DNA of 45,993 bases from contig JABJBP010000018.1 of the NCBI GenBank assembly GCA_018665815.1, positions 1 to 45,993 on the forward strand, written 5' to 3'. Positions 18,678 to 26,860 of this stretch are shown here, piece by piece (position 1 is the stretch's first letter; every line of letters begins with the position of its first letter). This DNA comes from Rhodospirillaceae bacterium. GTDB lineage: Bacteria; Pseudomonadota; Alphaproteobacteria; Rhodospirillales; Casp-alpha2. A program made the position numbers and the translations under genes. The notes beneath the pieces are model-generated. The model ran no database searches. It was not told where the DNA came from and saw only the letters and a list, made by a program, of their open reading frames with translations.

Positions 18678-18687
18678 TGCATCACCC

Positions 18688-19860
18688 TCAAGCCGTCTCT
18701 TCAAACAGTTCGCGGCCAATCAGCCAGCGGCGGATTTCAGACGTGCCGGCGCCGATCTCGTAGAGTTTGGCGTCACGCAGCAATCGTCCGGTGGCGTATT
18801 CGTTGATATAGCCATTGCCGCCCAGGCATTGGATCGCTTCCAGAGCCATCCAAGTGGCTTTTTCAGCGGCGTAAAGTATGGCCCCGGCGGCATCCTTGCG
18901 GGTTGTCTGGCCGCGGTCGCAGGCTTGAGCGACAGTGTACACGTAGGCCTTGGCCGCATTCATCGTGGTGTACATATCGGCGATCTTGCCCTGCATGAGC
19001 TGGAAAGAGCCAATGGGCTCACCAAACTGCTTGCGCTCGCGCACGTATGGCAACACCACGTCCATGCAGGCCTGCATGATGCCGGTCGGCCCCGCTGACA
19101 GCACCGCGCGCTCATAATCCAGGCCGCTCATCAAGACGTTGACGCCGCGCCCGACCTCACCCAGGACGTTTTCTTCCGGCACCTCGCAATCGACAAAGAC
19201 CAGTTCACAAGTGTTGGAGCCGCGCATGCCCAACTTGTCGAGTTTCTGTGCCGTCGAAAACCCCTTAAAACCTTTTTCGATAATGAACGCCGTGATGCCG
19301 CGCGACCCGCTATCAGGGTCGGTTTTTGCATAAACCACCAGGGTGTCGGCATCCGGGCCGTTGGTAATCCACATTTTGTTGCCGTTGAGGATATAGCGAT
19401 CACCCTTCTTTTCCGCGCGCAGGCGCATGGAAACGACGTCGGAGCCCGCACCCGGCTCGCTCATGGCCAGCGCGCCGATGTTTTCGCCGCTGATCAGCTT
19501 CGGCAAGTATTTGGATTTCTGTTCGGCATTGCCGTTGCGGTTGATCTGATTGACGCAGAGATTGGAATGCGCGCCGTAGGACAAACCGATGGAGGCGGAC
19601 GCCCGGCTGATTTCCTCCATGGCGACGACGTGTTCCAAATACCCCATGGCAGCGCCGCCGTATTCCTCATCAGCGGTCACGCCGAGCACGCCAAGCTCGC
19701 CCATCTTCAGCCAAAGGTGCATGGGAAACTCGTTATTCTCATCGGTTTCCGCAGCCAATGGCGCTATTTCATTGTCGGCGAAACTGCGCACGGAATCGCG
19801 CATCATATCGGCGGTTTCGCCCAGACCGAAATCGAGGCTTGGCAATTCATTGGGAATCAT
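18688..19860 (-). CDS. liuA: Isovaleryl-CoA dehydrogenase
   Basis: This 390-residue acyl-CoA dehydrogenase turns isovaleryl-CoA into 3-methylcrotonyl-CoA, donating electrons to ETF. Diagnostic is the catalytic Glu250 in [10 protein letters not shown], the central location typical of isovaleryl-CoA dehydrogenases (Glu254 in the human enzyme). [13 protein letters not shown] (133-145) and [21 protein letters not shown] are present. The start at ATG 19860 has GAGGAC upstream. A 57-base gap to paaI is the longest in the operon and could hold a secondary promoter, though I see none that is convincing. Confidence 0.94.
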   Translation of the reverse strand: MIPNELPSLDFGLGETADMMRDSVRSFADNEIAPLAAETDENNEFPMHLWLKMGELGVLGVTADEEYGGAAMGYLEHVVAMEEISRASASIGLSYGAHSNLCVNQINRNGNAEQKSKYLPKLISGENIGALAMSEPGAGSDVVSMRLRAEKKGDRYILNGNKMWITNGPDADTLVVYAKTDPDSGSRGITAFIIEKGFKGFSTAQKLDKLGMRGSNTCELVFVDCEVPEENVLGEVGRGVNVLMSGLDYERAVLSAGPTGIMQACMDVVLPYVRERKQFGEPIGSFQLMQGKIADMYTTMNAAKAYVYTVAQACDRGQTTRKDAAGAILYAAEKATWMALEAIQCLGGNGYINEYATGRLLRDAKLYEIGAGTSEIRRWLIGRELFEETA

Positions 19861-19917
19861 GTGTTCGTCCTCGGGTCTGGGTCTGGGGCTGGGCCTTAAA
19901 CGTATATTAAATACAGA

Positions 19918-20373
19918 TTAGCCGCTCACGTCCGAGCGGCCAACGATCCTCATCATGGTTTGCTGCATGATGGCGCAGACGGTTTCCTTGCCGTCATCCA
20001 CGGCGATCACTTCGCCTTTGGTCACCGTCAACGTCCTTCCCGGCTTGATGACTTCGCCCCGCGCAATCAATTTGTCACCTTTCGCCGGCGCCGTCAGGTT
20101 GAGCTTGAATTCAACGGTCAATACACCGTCGCCTTCCTCGAACAATGAAAATGCCGCGTACCCGCCGGCTGAATCGACAATCGCCGAGGTCGCCCCGGCG
20201 TGAAAGAAGCCGTGTTGCTGGGTCAATTCGTCGCGGAACGGCAGATGAATTTCGCAAAACCCCGGTTGGATTTCAGTAATTTCAGCGCCGATAAACGCCA
20301 TCATCGCCTGGTTGTCGAAACTACCCTGGACCATGGCTTCGAAATCGGATGTTCTGGGTTGCAATGCGTTCAT
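19918..20373 (-). CDS. PaaI-family hot-dog thioesterase
   Basis: This 151-residue protein has the core HGFFHAGATSAIVDSAGGYAAF: the HGG-like segment and the acidic residue of PaaI/4HBT hot-dog thioesterases. The strand pattern LTVEFKLNLTAPAKGDKLIARGEVIKPGRT completes the fold. Such enzymes hydrolyse acyl-CoA esters to free CoA; the substrate is unassigned. The start overlaps the AidB-like gene's stop by four bases. In the operon it may relieve CoA sequestration by stalled branched acyl-CoA. Confidence 0.88.
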   Translation of the reverse strand: MNALQPRTSDFEAMVQGSFDNQAMMAFIGAEITEIQPGFCEIHLPFRDELTQQHGFFHAGATSAIVDSAGGYAAFSLFEEGDGVLTVEFKLNLTAPAKGDKLIARGEVIKPGRTLTVTKGEVIAVDDGKETVCAIMQQTMMRIVGRSDVSG

Positions 20374-22055
20374 GTGGCGAGCGCTCGTTGAAGCAATTCG
20401 CTCACCGCCCGGCTATCATCCAGGCGCCCAAATAACGGCCCGTGCCCGGCAACAATGCGGGTCGTAATGAAAGCATCCGCAATCGCTGTCGGGGCGTTTT
20501 GGATCAATAACGCGGCTTGCCACAAATGGGCCAACTTCTCGACCAACAGGCGAGATAGAAACTCCCTTTTGCCTTTGTCGGCGAATGCATCCTTCAACGC
20601 GTCACAGGCCGCACCGAGCGCCGCGTTGCCACTTCGGGCCGCGTTGACTTCATCGAACACCGCCTCAAGGCATCCCGGATCGCGCTCGTCGGCGCGCAAT
20701 ACATCAAGCGCCACCATGTTCGAGCTGCCTTCCCAAATCCCGTTCAACGGCGCTTCGCGGTAAAGCCGGGCCATCGGTGCGTCTTCGATGTAGCCGTTGC
20801 CCCCCATGCATTCCAAAGTTTCGGCGATGAATGCCGGCGCCCGTTTACAGCTCCAGTACTTGGCTATCGGTGGGCCGATGCGTGCCAGCTTAGCCGCAGT
20901 TTCATCACCGCCGGCTTCATCCAACGCACGCGCGACACGCATTGCCAGCGCCAGCGAGCCTTCCACATCAAGCGCCAGGTCAGCCAAGACATTCGACATC
21001 AGCGGCAAATCCACCAAGGACCGCTGGAATGCAAGGCGATGACGGCCATAGTGCAGCGCCAGGCTAAGCGCCTGGCGCATCAATCCGGTCGAACCGACGG
21101 CGAAATCGAGGCGGGTGAAATGGACATCGGTCATCGCTGTCCGTACGCCGTCACCCTCGTCACATAACAACACCGCCCAGGCATCACGGTATTCGATATG
21201 TGACGATGCATTTGAACGGTTGCCGCACTTGTCCTTCAAGGCTTGAATGAACATGCGGTTGCGGCTGCCATCGGGCGTGAAGCGCGGTGCGGCAAACAGC
21301 CCGGGGCCGTTTTCCGTCAATGCCGTGGTCAGCCAGATATCGCCCATGGGCGCCGAACAGAACCATTTGTGGCCGGTCAAAAGGTAAGGTTGGCCGGCAC
21401 CGCGGCCATTGACCGGTTTGGCTCCTGTCGAATTAGCGCGCAGATCACATCCACCGTGTTTTTCGGTCAAGGTCGTCGCCACGGTGATTGCCGTTTTGTC
21501 TTCGATGGGCACCAGCCTTGGATCATAGGTCGTGCCCAGCATCTTTTCCGCCCAAGGCCTGGTTTCGGCCTGGCTTTTCAATATCGGCACGGCAGCGTAA
21601 GCCATGCCCGTCGGGCAACCGACGCCATTCTCGATCTGATTCCAAAGATAACTCAGCGCCGCGCGGGCGACATGCCCGCCGGGCTCGCTTGCGGTCCAAG
21701 CCAGGCTATGGACCTCGGCCTTCATGGCTTCGCCCATCAAGTCATGATAGGCGGGATGATACTCGACCACGTCAACACGCTGACCATAACTGTCGTACCC
21801 CCGGAATTCCGGCAGGTTGCGATTGGCGAGGCGCGCCTTGGTCTGGATACTCGGATCGCCCACCAGCGCACCAAGATCTCGCGCACGCTCTTCCGCCCAT
21901 CCCGCACCTTCGCGGTGCAAAGCTTCGCCGAGTGCCGGGTCTGCATCAAAGGCGTTATAGCCGGCCAATACCGGCGGTGTATTGAAGACCTCGTGGGTGT
22001 CGTCGTCAGTAGCACCGATTGGTACCACCGTGTCGGCGAAGGTAAATTCCGTCAT
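20370..22055 (-). CDS. AidB-like acyl-CoA dehydrogenase
   Basis: This 561-residue protein is longer than ordinary acyl-CoA dehydrogenases, with the AidB architecture: an extra N-terminal region (FNTPPVLAGYNAFDADPAL), the dehydrogenase core, and a C-terminal domain. Hallmarks are GHKWFCSAPMGDIWL, SSHIEYRDAWAVLL and ECMGGNGYIEDAPMARLYREA followed by NGIWEGSSN. In Escherichia coli AidB is linked to alkylation response, but homologues in catabolic operons are thought to act on acyl-CoA. Its place as second gene after the LiuR-type promoter favours metabolism. It overlaps its neighbours on both sides by four bases. Confidence 0.9.
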   Translation of the reverse strand: MTEFTFADTVVPIGATDDDTHEVFNTPPVLAGYNAFDADPALGEALHREGAGWAEERARDLGALVGDPSIQTKARLANRNLPEFRGYDSYGQRVDVVEYHPAYHDLMGEAMKAEVHSLAWTASEPGGHVARAALSYLWNQIENGVGCPTGMAYAAVPILKSQAETRPWAEKMLGTTYDPRLVPIEDKTAITVATTLTEKHGGCDLRANSTGAKPVNGRGAGQPYLLTGHKWFCSAPMGDIWLTTALTENGPGLFAAPRFTPDGSRNRMFIQALKDKCGNRSNASSHIEYRDAWAVLLCDEGDGVRTAMTDVHFTRLDFAVGSTGLMRQALSLALHYGRHRLAFQRSLVDLPLMSNVLADLALDVEGSLALAMRVARALDEAGGDETAAKLARIGPPIAKYWSCKRAPAFIAETLECMGGNGYIEDAPMARLYREAPLNGIWEGSSNMVALDVLRADERDPGCLEAVFDEVNAARSGNAALGAACDALKDAFADKGKREFLSRLLVEKLAHLWQAALLIQNAPTAIADAFITTRIVAGHGPLFGRLDDSRAVSELLQRALAT

Positions 22056-22480
22056 CCCGTCTGTCCCGCCAAAATGGCCACGCCGTTGGCGATAATTTCA
22101 CCAGGGAACGGCCGGGACTTACGGGCTTCGGCGTCCACGCACAAGGCCAATTGATCGGTAATCGCGGCTTCTTCGCCGGTAACACCATGAGTCATCACAT
22201 GACGGAACCGTATTTTCTTGCCAGCGAGTTCCAACAGTTGGGTGCGAACGATCAACACATCTCCCGGCAACAATTCACGTTTGTAGGTAATCACCTGTTC
22301 CACGGCGGCCATGAAAATCTTGTTGTCGCGAATGTAGTCCAGCGTCAGGCCAACGTCGGCGAAGAAATTCCAGGTCGCCTGATCGAACTTCTGCACATAG
22401 TACGCGACGTTCAAATGCCCCATATGGTCACATTCACGAATGTACACGCATCCCCGATGTGTAATCGGCGCTTCAGTCAT
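22052..22480 (-). CDS. 4HBT-type thioesterase, first gene of the liu operon
   Basis: This 142-residue hot-dog protein of the 4-hydroxybenzoyl-CoA thioesterase/YbgC group has the active-site helix RECDHMGHLNVAYYVQKFDQA with the catalytic Asp. The strand VITYKRELLPGDVLIVRT is also typical. Substrate not assigned. The start at ATG 22480 has GGGGAG seven bases upstream. It lies about 37 bases downstream of a TTGACG-N17-TATGAT promoter whose -35 and spacer form the LiuR-like operator, so it is the first gene of the 17-gene run. Confidence 0.88.
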   Translation of the reverse strand: MTEAPITHRGCVYIRECDHMGHLNVAYYVQKFDQATWNFFADVGLTLDYIRDNKIFMAAVEQVITYKRELLPGDVLIVRTQLLELAGKKIRFRHVMTHGVTGEEAAITDQLALCVDAEARKSRPFPGEIIANGVAILAGQTG

Positions 22481-22516
22481 AATTGCTCCCCGAATTTCCT
22501 GCAGAAATTTGGAATA

Positions 22517-22545
22517 ATCATAGTTTACGTTTACGTAAACGTCAA
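22517..22545 (-). promoter_or_regulatory. liu operon promoter
   Basis: On the minus strand TTGACG (22540-22545) and TATGAT (22517-22522) are separated by exactly 17 bases, a near-consensus sigma-70 promoter. The predicted start falls about 30 bases before the first gene. The spacer contains overlapping copies of the unit TTTACGTAAAC, so a bound MerR-type regulator would sit directly between the two hexamers. Confidence 0.75.
22530..22545. promoter_or_regulatory. LiuR-like operator, copy 1
   Basis: TTTACGTAAACGTCAA, containing the perfect palindrome GTTTACGTAAAC (22529-22540), is identical over 16 bases to the site in front of the liuR gene. From memory it closely resembles the LiuR motif described for proteobacterial branched-chain amino acid regulons. 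It overlaps the -35 of the liu promoter. Confidence 0.75.
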
Positions 22546-22632
22546 TTCATACACACGGCCCTGTTGCCAATCACATCGATACCGATCAACCTGCCAAAAA
22601 TTTGACATTAGCCAATAGCAACGGACCAAATT

Positions 22633-23223
22633 ATGCCTCGCCTTTCATCTATCACCACAGACACCATGACCGCCCCGCAACACCGTCTTTTTGATGCCAT
22701 CACCGGGGGCAAACGTGGTGTTGGCCGGCCTATTGAGGATTTTTTGATGCCCGACGGCGGGATGCGGGGGCCGTTTAATGCCTGGCTGCATCATCCGGAA
22801 GTTGGCGAAGCAGCACAGCGGATGGGGGAAATGCTGCGGTTTGAAGGGAGCCTCCCTGCCCCATTGCGAGAACTGATCATCTTAACGGTGGGACGCCATT
22901 GGCGGGCCCAGTATGAATGGTGGGCACATGCCAAAATCGCCCAAAAGGAAGGCCTAGCGGATGACATTATCCAGGCGGTTTACGACGGCACGCCGTTGCC
23001 AAGTGACAATCCTCAAACCCTGGCCACTCACGCGTTTACCCAGGAATTGGTCGAGACCCGTGAGGTCAGCGACGATACCTACGCCCAGGCCCGCGAGGTG
23101 CTTGATGAACGCGAGATTGTCGAAGTCGTCATGCTGGCCGGTTATTACAGTCTGATATCGGCGACGCTGAATGCTTTTCAGATTCCCCTGCCCGATGGCG
23201 AAACACCGCCATTCGGGAAATAA
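22633..23223 (+). CDS. Carboxymuconolactone decarboxylase-family protein
   Basis: This 196-residue all-helical protein has the CMD fold. RELIILTVGRHWRAQYEWWAH aligns with the family core, in which AhpD-type members carry a CxxC; here the positions are occupied by Trp and other residues, so a peroxidase role is unlikely. Members of this longer subgroup have no firmly known reaction. It is transcribed away from the liu operon across 152 bases that hold the LiuR-like operator. That operator might influence it, although no promoter in this direction is convincing. Confidence 0.85.
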   Translation: MPRLSSITTDTMTAPQHRLFDAITGGKRGVGRPIEDFLMPDGGMRGPFNAWLHHPEVGEAAQRMGEMLRFEGSLPAPLRELIILTVGRHWRAQYEWWAHAKIAQKEGLADDIIQAVYDGTPLPSDNPQTLATHAFTQELVETREVSDDTYAQAREVLDEREIVEVVMLAGYYSLISATLNAFQIPLPDGETPPFGK

Positions 23224-23262
23224 CGTTCAGCACCGTCAAGGCGGCCTATAAAACATACCGGC

Positions 23263-24201
23263 CTAGTCATCACCACCCGGCTGATGACCTACGGAATCGC
23301 TGTATTTCTGCAGCTCCCCTTCCTGCAAATAAGCCTCTTCCCAGTCCTTGATTTGATCGAAACCGGCGAAGGTGTGGAAATCGCCAACCGGATGATCCTG
23401 GAAGTCCTTGAAGAATTCAGCTTCCGCCATGGGGCCTTCGTCGCGCATTTTGACAGCGAAGTCATAGACCGCTTTCAGCGTCACCCGCATGGTGGCGCCG
23501 GGTAAGATGGTCAGGGCAATCCCCAATTCATTCATCTCACCCTCATTAAAGCGCGGCGAGATACCCGTCTGGTTATAGAATATAGGCCCGTCGACTTCCT
23601 TACAGATGCGCTCAACCTCACCCCGGTCCGTGGGCCCTTCAACAAAAGCCATGTCGGCACCTGCGGCCAAATACGCATTTGCGCGCTCAATGGCGATATC
23701 GAGGTTGCCGCCATGGGCACCCCGTGAATCGGTTCGGGCAACGATGACGAAATCAGGGTCGATTTCATTTCGCGCATCGGATGCCGCCTTGTATTTACCC
23801 ACGGCCTCGTCGATGGGAATGACTTGGCGTCCGGCGACGTGGCCACAGCGCTTCGGGATAATCTGGTCTTCGATATGCACACCGGCGGCACCGGTCTGGA
23901 TGTATTCGCGAACCGTTCGGATGACGTTGATGGCATTGCCGTAGCCATTATCGGAATCAGCAATCAACGGTACATCGACGGCATTCGCGATATAGCGCGC
24001 GTTGGCATGCATTTCGGTCATGGTGGCCAGGCCTGCGTCGGGCATCCCCAACAGCGACAACGAGGTCCCGTAGCCGGTCATATAGACGGCGGGAAACCCG
24101 ACCTTTTCCAAGATTTTAGCACTCATCGCGTTGTAGCAACCCGGGACAACGAGTGTCTTTCCGGATTTCAAAAGCTCGCGCAGGCGTGTGGTTTGACGCA
24201 C
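23263..24201 (-). CDS. Isocitrate lyase/PEP mutase superfamily lyase
   Basis: At 312 residues this is a TIM-barrel enzyme with the metal-binding DSDNGYG (82-88), EDQ (111-113) and the flexible catalytic loop KRCGH with Cys119. The cysteine loop marks a lyase such as methylisocitrate or dimethylmalate lyase rather than a PEP mutase or oxaloacetate decarboxylase. A methylisocitrate lyase (propionate) role is possible but no prpC/prpD is nearby. The start is GTG 24201 with AGGGAG upstream. It is the last gene of the apparent liuR-led group. Confidence 0.85.
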   Translation of the reverse strand: MRQTTRLRELLKSGKTLVVPGCYNAMSAKILEKVGFPAVYMTGYGTSLSLLGMPDAGLATMTEMHANARYIANAVDVPLIADSDNGYGNAINVIRTVREYIQTGAAGVHIEDQIIPKRCGHVAGRQVIPIDEAVGKYKAASDARNEIDPDFVIVARTDSRGAHGGNLDIAIERANAYLAAGADMAFVEGPTDRGEVERICKEVDGPIFYNQTGISPRFNEGEMNELGIALTILPGATMRVTLKAVYDFAVKMRDEGPMAEAEFFKDFQDHPVGDFHTFAGFDQIKDWEEAYLQEGELQKYSDSVGHQPGGDD

Positions 24202-24253
24202 GGTTAATCTCCCTCAATTCTAATAAATTTAAATTTTCAACTTATTCAACTCG

Positions 24254-25402
24254 CTACTCATCAACGGGGAACCCATAGAGCTGTCCGGCATTCGTGCAGA
24301 TCACTTTGCGTTTCGTTGCGTCCGGCAAGTGGGCCACTTCGCGGGCGATGAATTCCTGGGAATCGGGCCAGACACCGTCAGGGTGCGGGAAATCGGACCC
24401 CCACATGACATTGTCTTCGCCCAGCACATCCAACAGCCTGAGCCCGATGGGATCGCTCTGATATGTCGCGCGGCATTGGCGCTTCCAGTATTCGGACGGC
24501 TTCATGGTGAGCGTCAGATCGGTGAACTGATCTTCCCATTCGAGGTCCATGTGGTCGAGCACATAGGGGATCCACCCGATGCCGCTTTCACCGATGACGA
24601 TGATTAGGTTTGGATTGGCTTCCAATACGCCGCCGTAAATCACCTCCATGACAACCCGCGACATGGCCACTTGGAAGCCCGTGATATGGCAGGCGAAGGC
24701 TTGACGTTGTTGCAATACCGCCAAATGATCCATCGCCGGTTTCGGGGTGCCGATGGTGTGCATGTGCATGGGCAAGCGCGCTTCATCGCAGGCCGCCCAA
24801 AGCGGTGCCCACTCGGGCATGTAGAACGGCAACATGTCGTGAGACCCGGCTATCTCAACGCCCCGGACGGCGCCGCGCTTGGCGACCCGTTCCACTTCGG
24901 CCACGGCGGCGGTGATGTCGTCACTGGGGATGCAGGCAATACCGGCAAAGCGGTCCGGATAGGTTTCGCAAAATTCCGCCAGCCAATCGTTGTAGATTTG
25001 CAGCATGACGACAGCGGCTACTGGGTCGTTCAAACGGTTGCTGGCGCCGAGAATACCATAGAGCACTTCCGCCTGAATGCCGTCGCGGTCCTGATCTTTG
25101 ACCCGCAGGTCGGGCTCGGTCAGGCGCCGGATACCGTTCTTGCCGTCCTCGTAAAGCCCTTCGGCTGCCATCTTGTCGGAACGGTTGATAACGCCCGGCA
25201 CATATTCCCGGCCCGCCGACCCCATGCCGTTGACCAGCCCGAACTCGGCGCCACCCCGGCTGACCCACTTCGGCCCGATGTCGCCCTCGACCACGTATGG
25301 CATGCGGTCCTTGAACGTGGTCGGTGCGTTGTTGGTGAATAAATCCGGTGCCATCCAGGGCAAATCCAGATGGCAGTCGGCAGATATGACGTCGTATTTC
25401 AT
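24254..25402 (-). CDS. Amidohydrolase (ACMSD-like, Amidohydro_2)
   Basis: This 382-residue metal-dependent TIM barrel has VISADCHLDLPWMAPDLF at the N-terminus, PMHMHTIG in the middle, a GESGIGWIPYVLDHMD strand and the terminal GSDFPHPDG with the metal-binding Asp. These are features of the decarboxylase/hydrolase group related to aminocarboxymuconate semialdehyde decarboxylase. The ATG at 25402 is chosen because GGAGG lies seven bases before it; the frame limit at 25426 has no such site. The substrate is unknown. It lies downstream of the AspDH-like gene with a 73-base gap. Confidence 0.87.
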   Translation of the reverse strand: MKYDVISADCHLDLPWMAPDLFTNNAPTTFKDRMPYVVEGDIGPKWVSRGGAEFGLVNGMGSAGREYVPGVINRSDKMAAEGLYEDGKNGIRRLTEPDLRVKDQDRDGIQAEVLYGILGASNRLNDPVAAVVMLQIYNDWLAEFCETYPDRFAGIACIPSDDITAAVAEVERVAKRGAVRGVEIAGSHDMLPFYMPEWAPLWAACDEARLPMHMHTIGTPKPAMDHLAVLQQRQAFACHITGFQVAMSRVVMEVIYGGVLEANPNLIIVIGESGIGWIPYVLDHMDLEWEDQFTDLTLTMKPSEYWKRQCRATYQSDPIGLRLLDVLGEDNVMWGSDFPHPDGVWPDSQEFIAREVAHLPDATKRKVICTNAGQLYGFPVDE

Positions 25403-25475
25403 GCGGTCCTCCATCATTGCCGCCACGGTGGCGGATTAGTGCCGAAGTCCCAACCTCCTGCCCGAAAGTTTCGCC

Positions 25476-26291
25476 TCAGGTGCCAACGGTCAGGGGCGCC
25501 ACCAAGCGCTCCAACGTCGCCATCACCGAAAGCGGTGTCAATTTGCCCGTTGCTGGGTTCTCTTCCGTGGGCACGCCGGCGATGGTCAGCTCAAAACTGG
25601 TCGAGTCCGCATCGACGTTGATGACGTGGGTGTTGCGCTGCATCGCCGGGTCTGCCCAAATTTCATATTCCGTCCGATCAACCCCAATGCCCGCCAGCGC
25701 CAACGCCACGGCGACATTGACGTTGGCCGGAAACTTCGCGGCCGCGTCCCGCACACTACCACTGTACAAACACAGTGGTTCACTGAGATCATCCAGATTG
25801 ATTCCCTGCTCGACCACGAAGGTGGCTTTCTTTAATCCCTCCGGCGGCTTTCGGGTTTTCATGGTGATTGAGGTAACCTCACCCTTGGCCGCCGCGCGGA
25901 CTGCATCAAAACCCACCAAGGCGCCGGTGGCGCAAATGATCTGGGCGCCCGTTTCGCGGGCCGTCTCGACCAAATCCATACGGGTCAGTAGCGACGTCAG
26001 AGTCAAGACGATTAAGGTCTTGCCGGCCGCTACCGTAGGCTCGGCCAACCCTAAAAATTGATCGGGCGGCAAAGCTTCGACCAAAACATCGGAAGCGGCG
26101 ACCAATTTGGCCAAGTCGCTGACAACCGGCGGCGTCTTGAAGTCCGATACGCGCCGGGCGGCGCGTTCTTTTTTACCCGCCGACACGCCGGACAAGCTCA
26201 GTCTCTCAACGCCTCCGTCCAGCCAGCGCGCCACCGGCATGCCGATCGCGCCGAGCCCCGCAACGCCTACTTTCAAATTCTTTCCGCTCAT
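25476..26291 (-). CDS. Aspartate dehydrogenase-like protein (AspDH/DUF108)
   Basis: This is a 271-residue NAD(P)-dependent oxidoreductase with Rossmann loop GLGAIG (12-17). The conserved catalytic His222 lies in RNTHVINVDADS, and NVNVAVALALAG is the AspDH-specific stretch. The family oxidises L-aspartate to iminoaspartate/oxaloacetate. NAD biosynthesis genes that accompany NadX are absent here, so a catabolic or alternative amino acid role is more likely. It follows liuR by 42 bases on the same strand and may be co-transcribed with it. Confidence 0.85.
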   Translation of the reverse strand: MSGKNLKVGVAGLGAIGMPVARWLDGGVERLSLSGVSAGKKERAARRVSDFKTPPVVSDLAKLVAASDVLVEALPPDQFLGLAEPTVAAGKTLIVLTLTSLLTRMDLVETARETGAQIICATGALVGFDAVRAAAKGEVTSITMKTRKPPEGLKKATFVVEQGINLDDLSEPLCLYSGSVRDAAAKFPANVNVAVALALAGIGVDRTEYEIWADPAMQRNTHVINVDADSTSFELTIAGVPTEENPATGKLTPLSVMATLERLVAPLTVGT

Positions 26292-26333
26292 ATTTCCCCC
26301 GAATGTCGTGCCGCCAAAGCCTAAAGCGATGGC

Positions 26334-26753
26334 TCAGCCGGACGCCTGTTGGCCCGCTTTGGGCTGACGTGGCTCTGATTGTTTATCGTTCAGCAGATTT
26401 TCGCATTGTTTTTCGCGCCGGTCGATTTCGTCTAACGCCATTTCGATGTCATCGCGCTGGCCCAGCAACTGGGCTTTGCGTTGGCGCAGTTTATCAAGAA
26501 ACAACTGAAGCTGCGAAACTTCTGAAGGGTCGGCATCATAAAGATCAATCATCGCTTGGATTTCATCCAAGGAAAATCCAAGGCGCTTGCCGCGCATGAT
26601 CAATTGCAGCCGGACCTTGTCACGGGGATGATAGACGCGGCGCTGGCCTCGGCGTTCCGGCGAGATCAGCCCTTTGTCTTCGTAAAACCGGATGGTTCGG
26701 GTGGTCACCCCGAACTCCGCCGCCAACTCGGCAATGCCCCATTGTTCTGTCAT
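26334..26753 (-). CDS. liuR: MerR-family regulator LiuR
   Basis: This 139-residue MerR protein has an HTH and wing (IAELAAEFGVTTRTIRFYED, then GLISPERRGQRRVYHPRD), a helix-loop RLGFSLDEIQAMIDLYD, and a long coiled-coil dimerisation helix (about 80-120). It lacks a metal-site cysteine pair and ends in a polar tail. This matches LiuR regulators of branched-chain acyl-CoA degradation. The start has GGAGG seven bases upstream. The 16-bp operator at 26805-26820 before it is identical to that of the liu operon, implying autoregulation and control of the operon. The inducer, perhaps an acyl-CoA, is not visible. Confidence 0.9.
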   Translation of the reverse strand: MTEQWGIAELAAEFGVTTRTIRFYEDKGLISPERRGQRRVYHPRDKVRLQLIMRGKRLGFSLDEIQAMIDLYDADPSEVSQLQLFLDKLRQRKAQLLGQRDDIEMALDEIDRREKQCENLLNDKQSEPRQPKAGQQASG

Positions 26754-26804
26754 GTTCCCTCCGCCACGGTCACCATGCGACCGCTACAATCCTCACAACG
26801 TTAC

Positions 26805-26820
26805 TTTACGTAAACGTCAA
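26805..26820. promoter_or_regulatory. LiuR-like operator, copy 2 (liuR promoter)
   Basis: TTTACGTAAACGTCAA lies 52 bases upstream of the liuR start codon. On the minus strand it begins with TTGACG, a likely -35, but no clear -10 follows at 16-19 bases. It is identical to copy 1 at 22530. Confidence 0.75.
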
Positions 26821-26860
26821 GGTAAAGGTGGTCAGATCACAGAACCTGATCCTGGGGCGA

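Noticed and set aside
24671-25342. 223-codon plus-strand frame
   Set aside because: Antisense shadow of the amidohydrolase gene without a ribosome site or family features.
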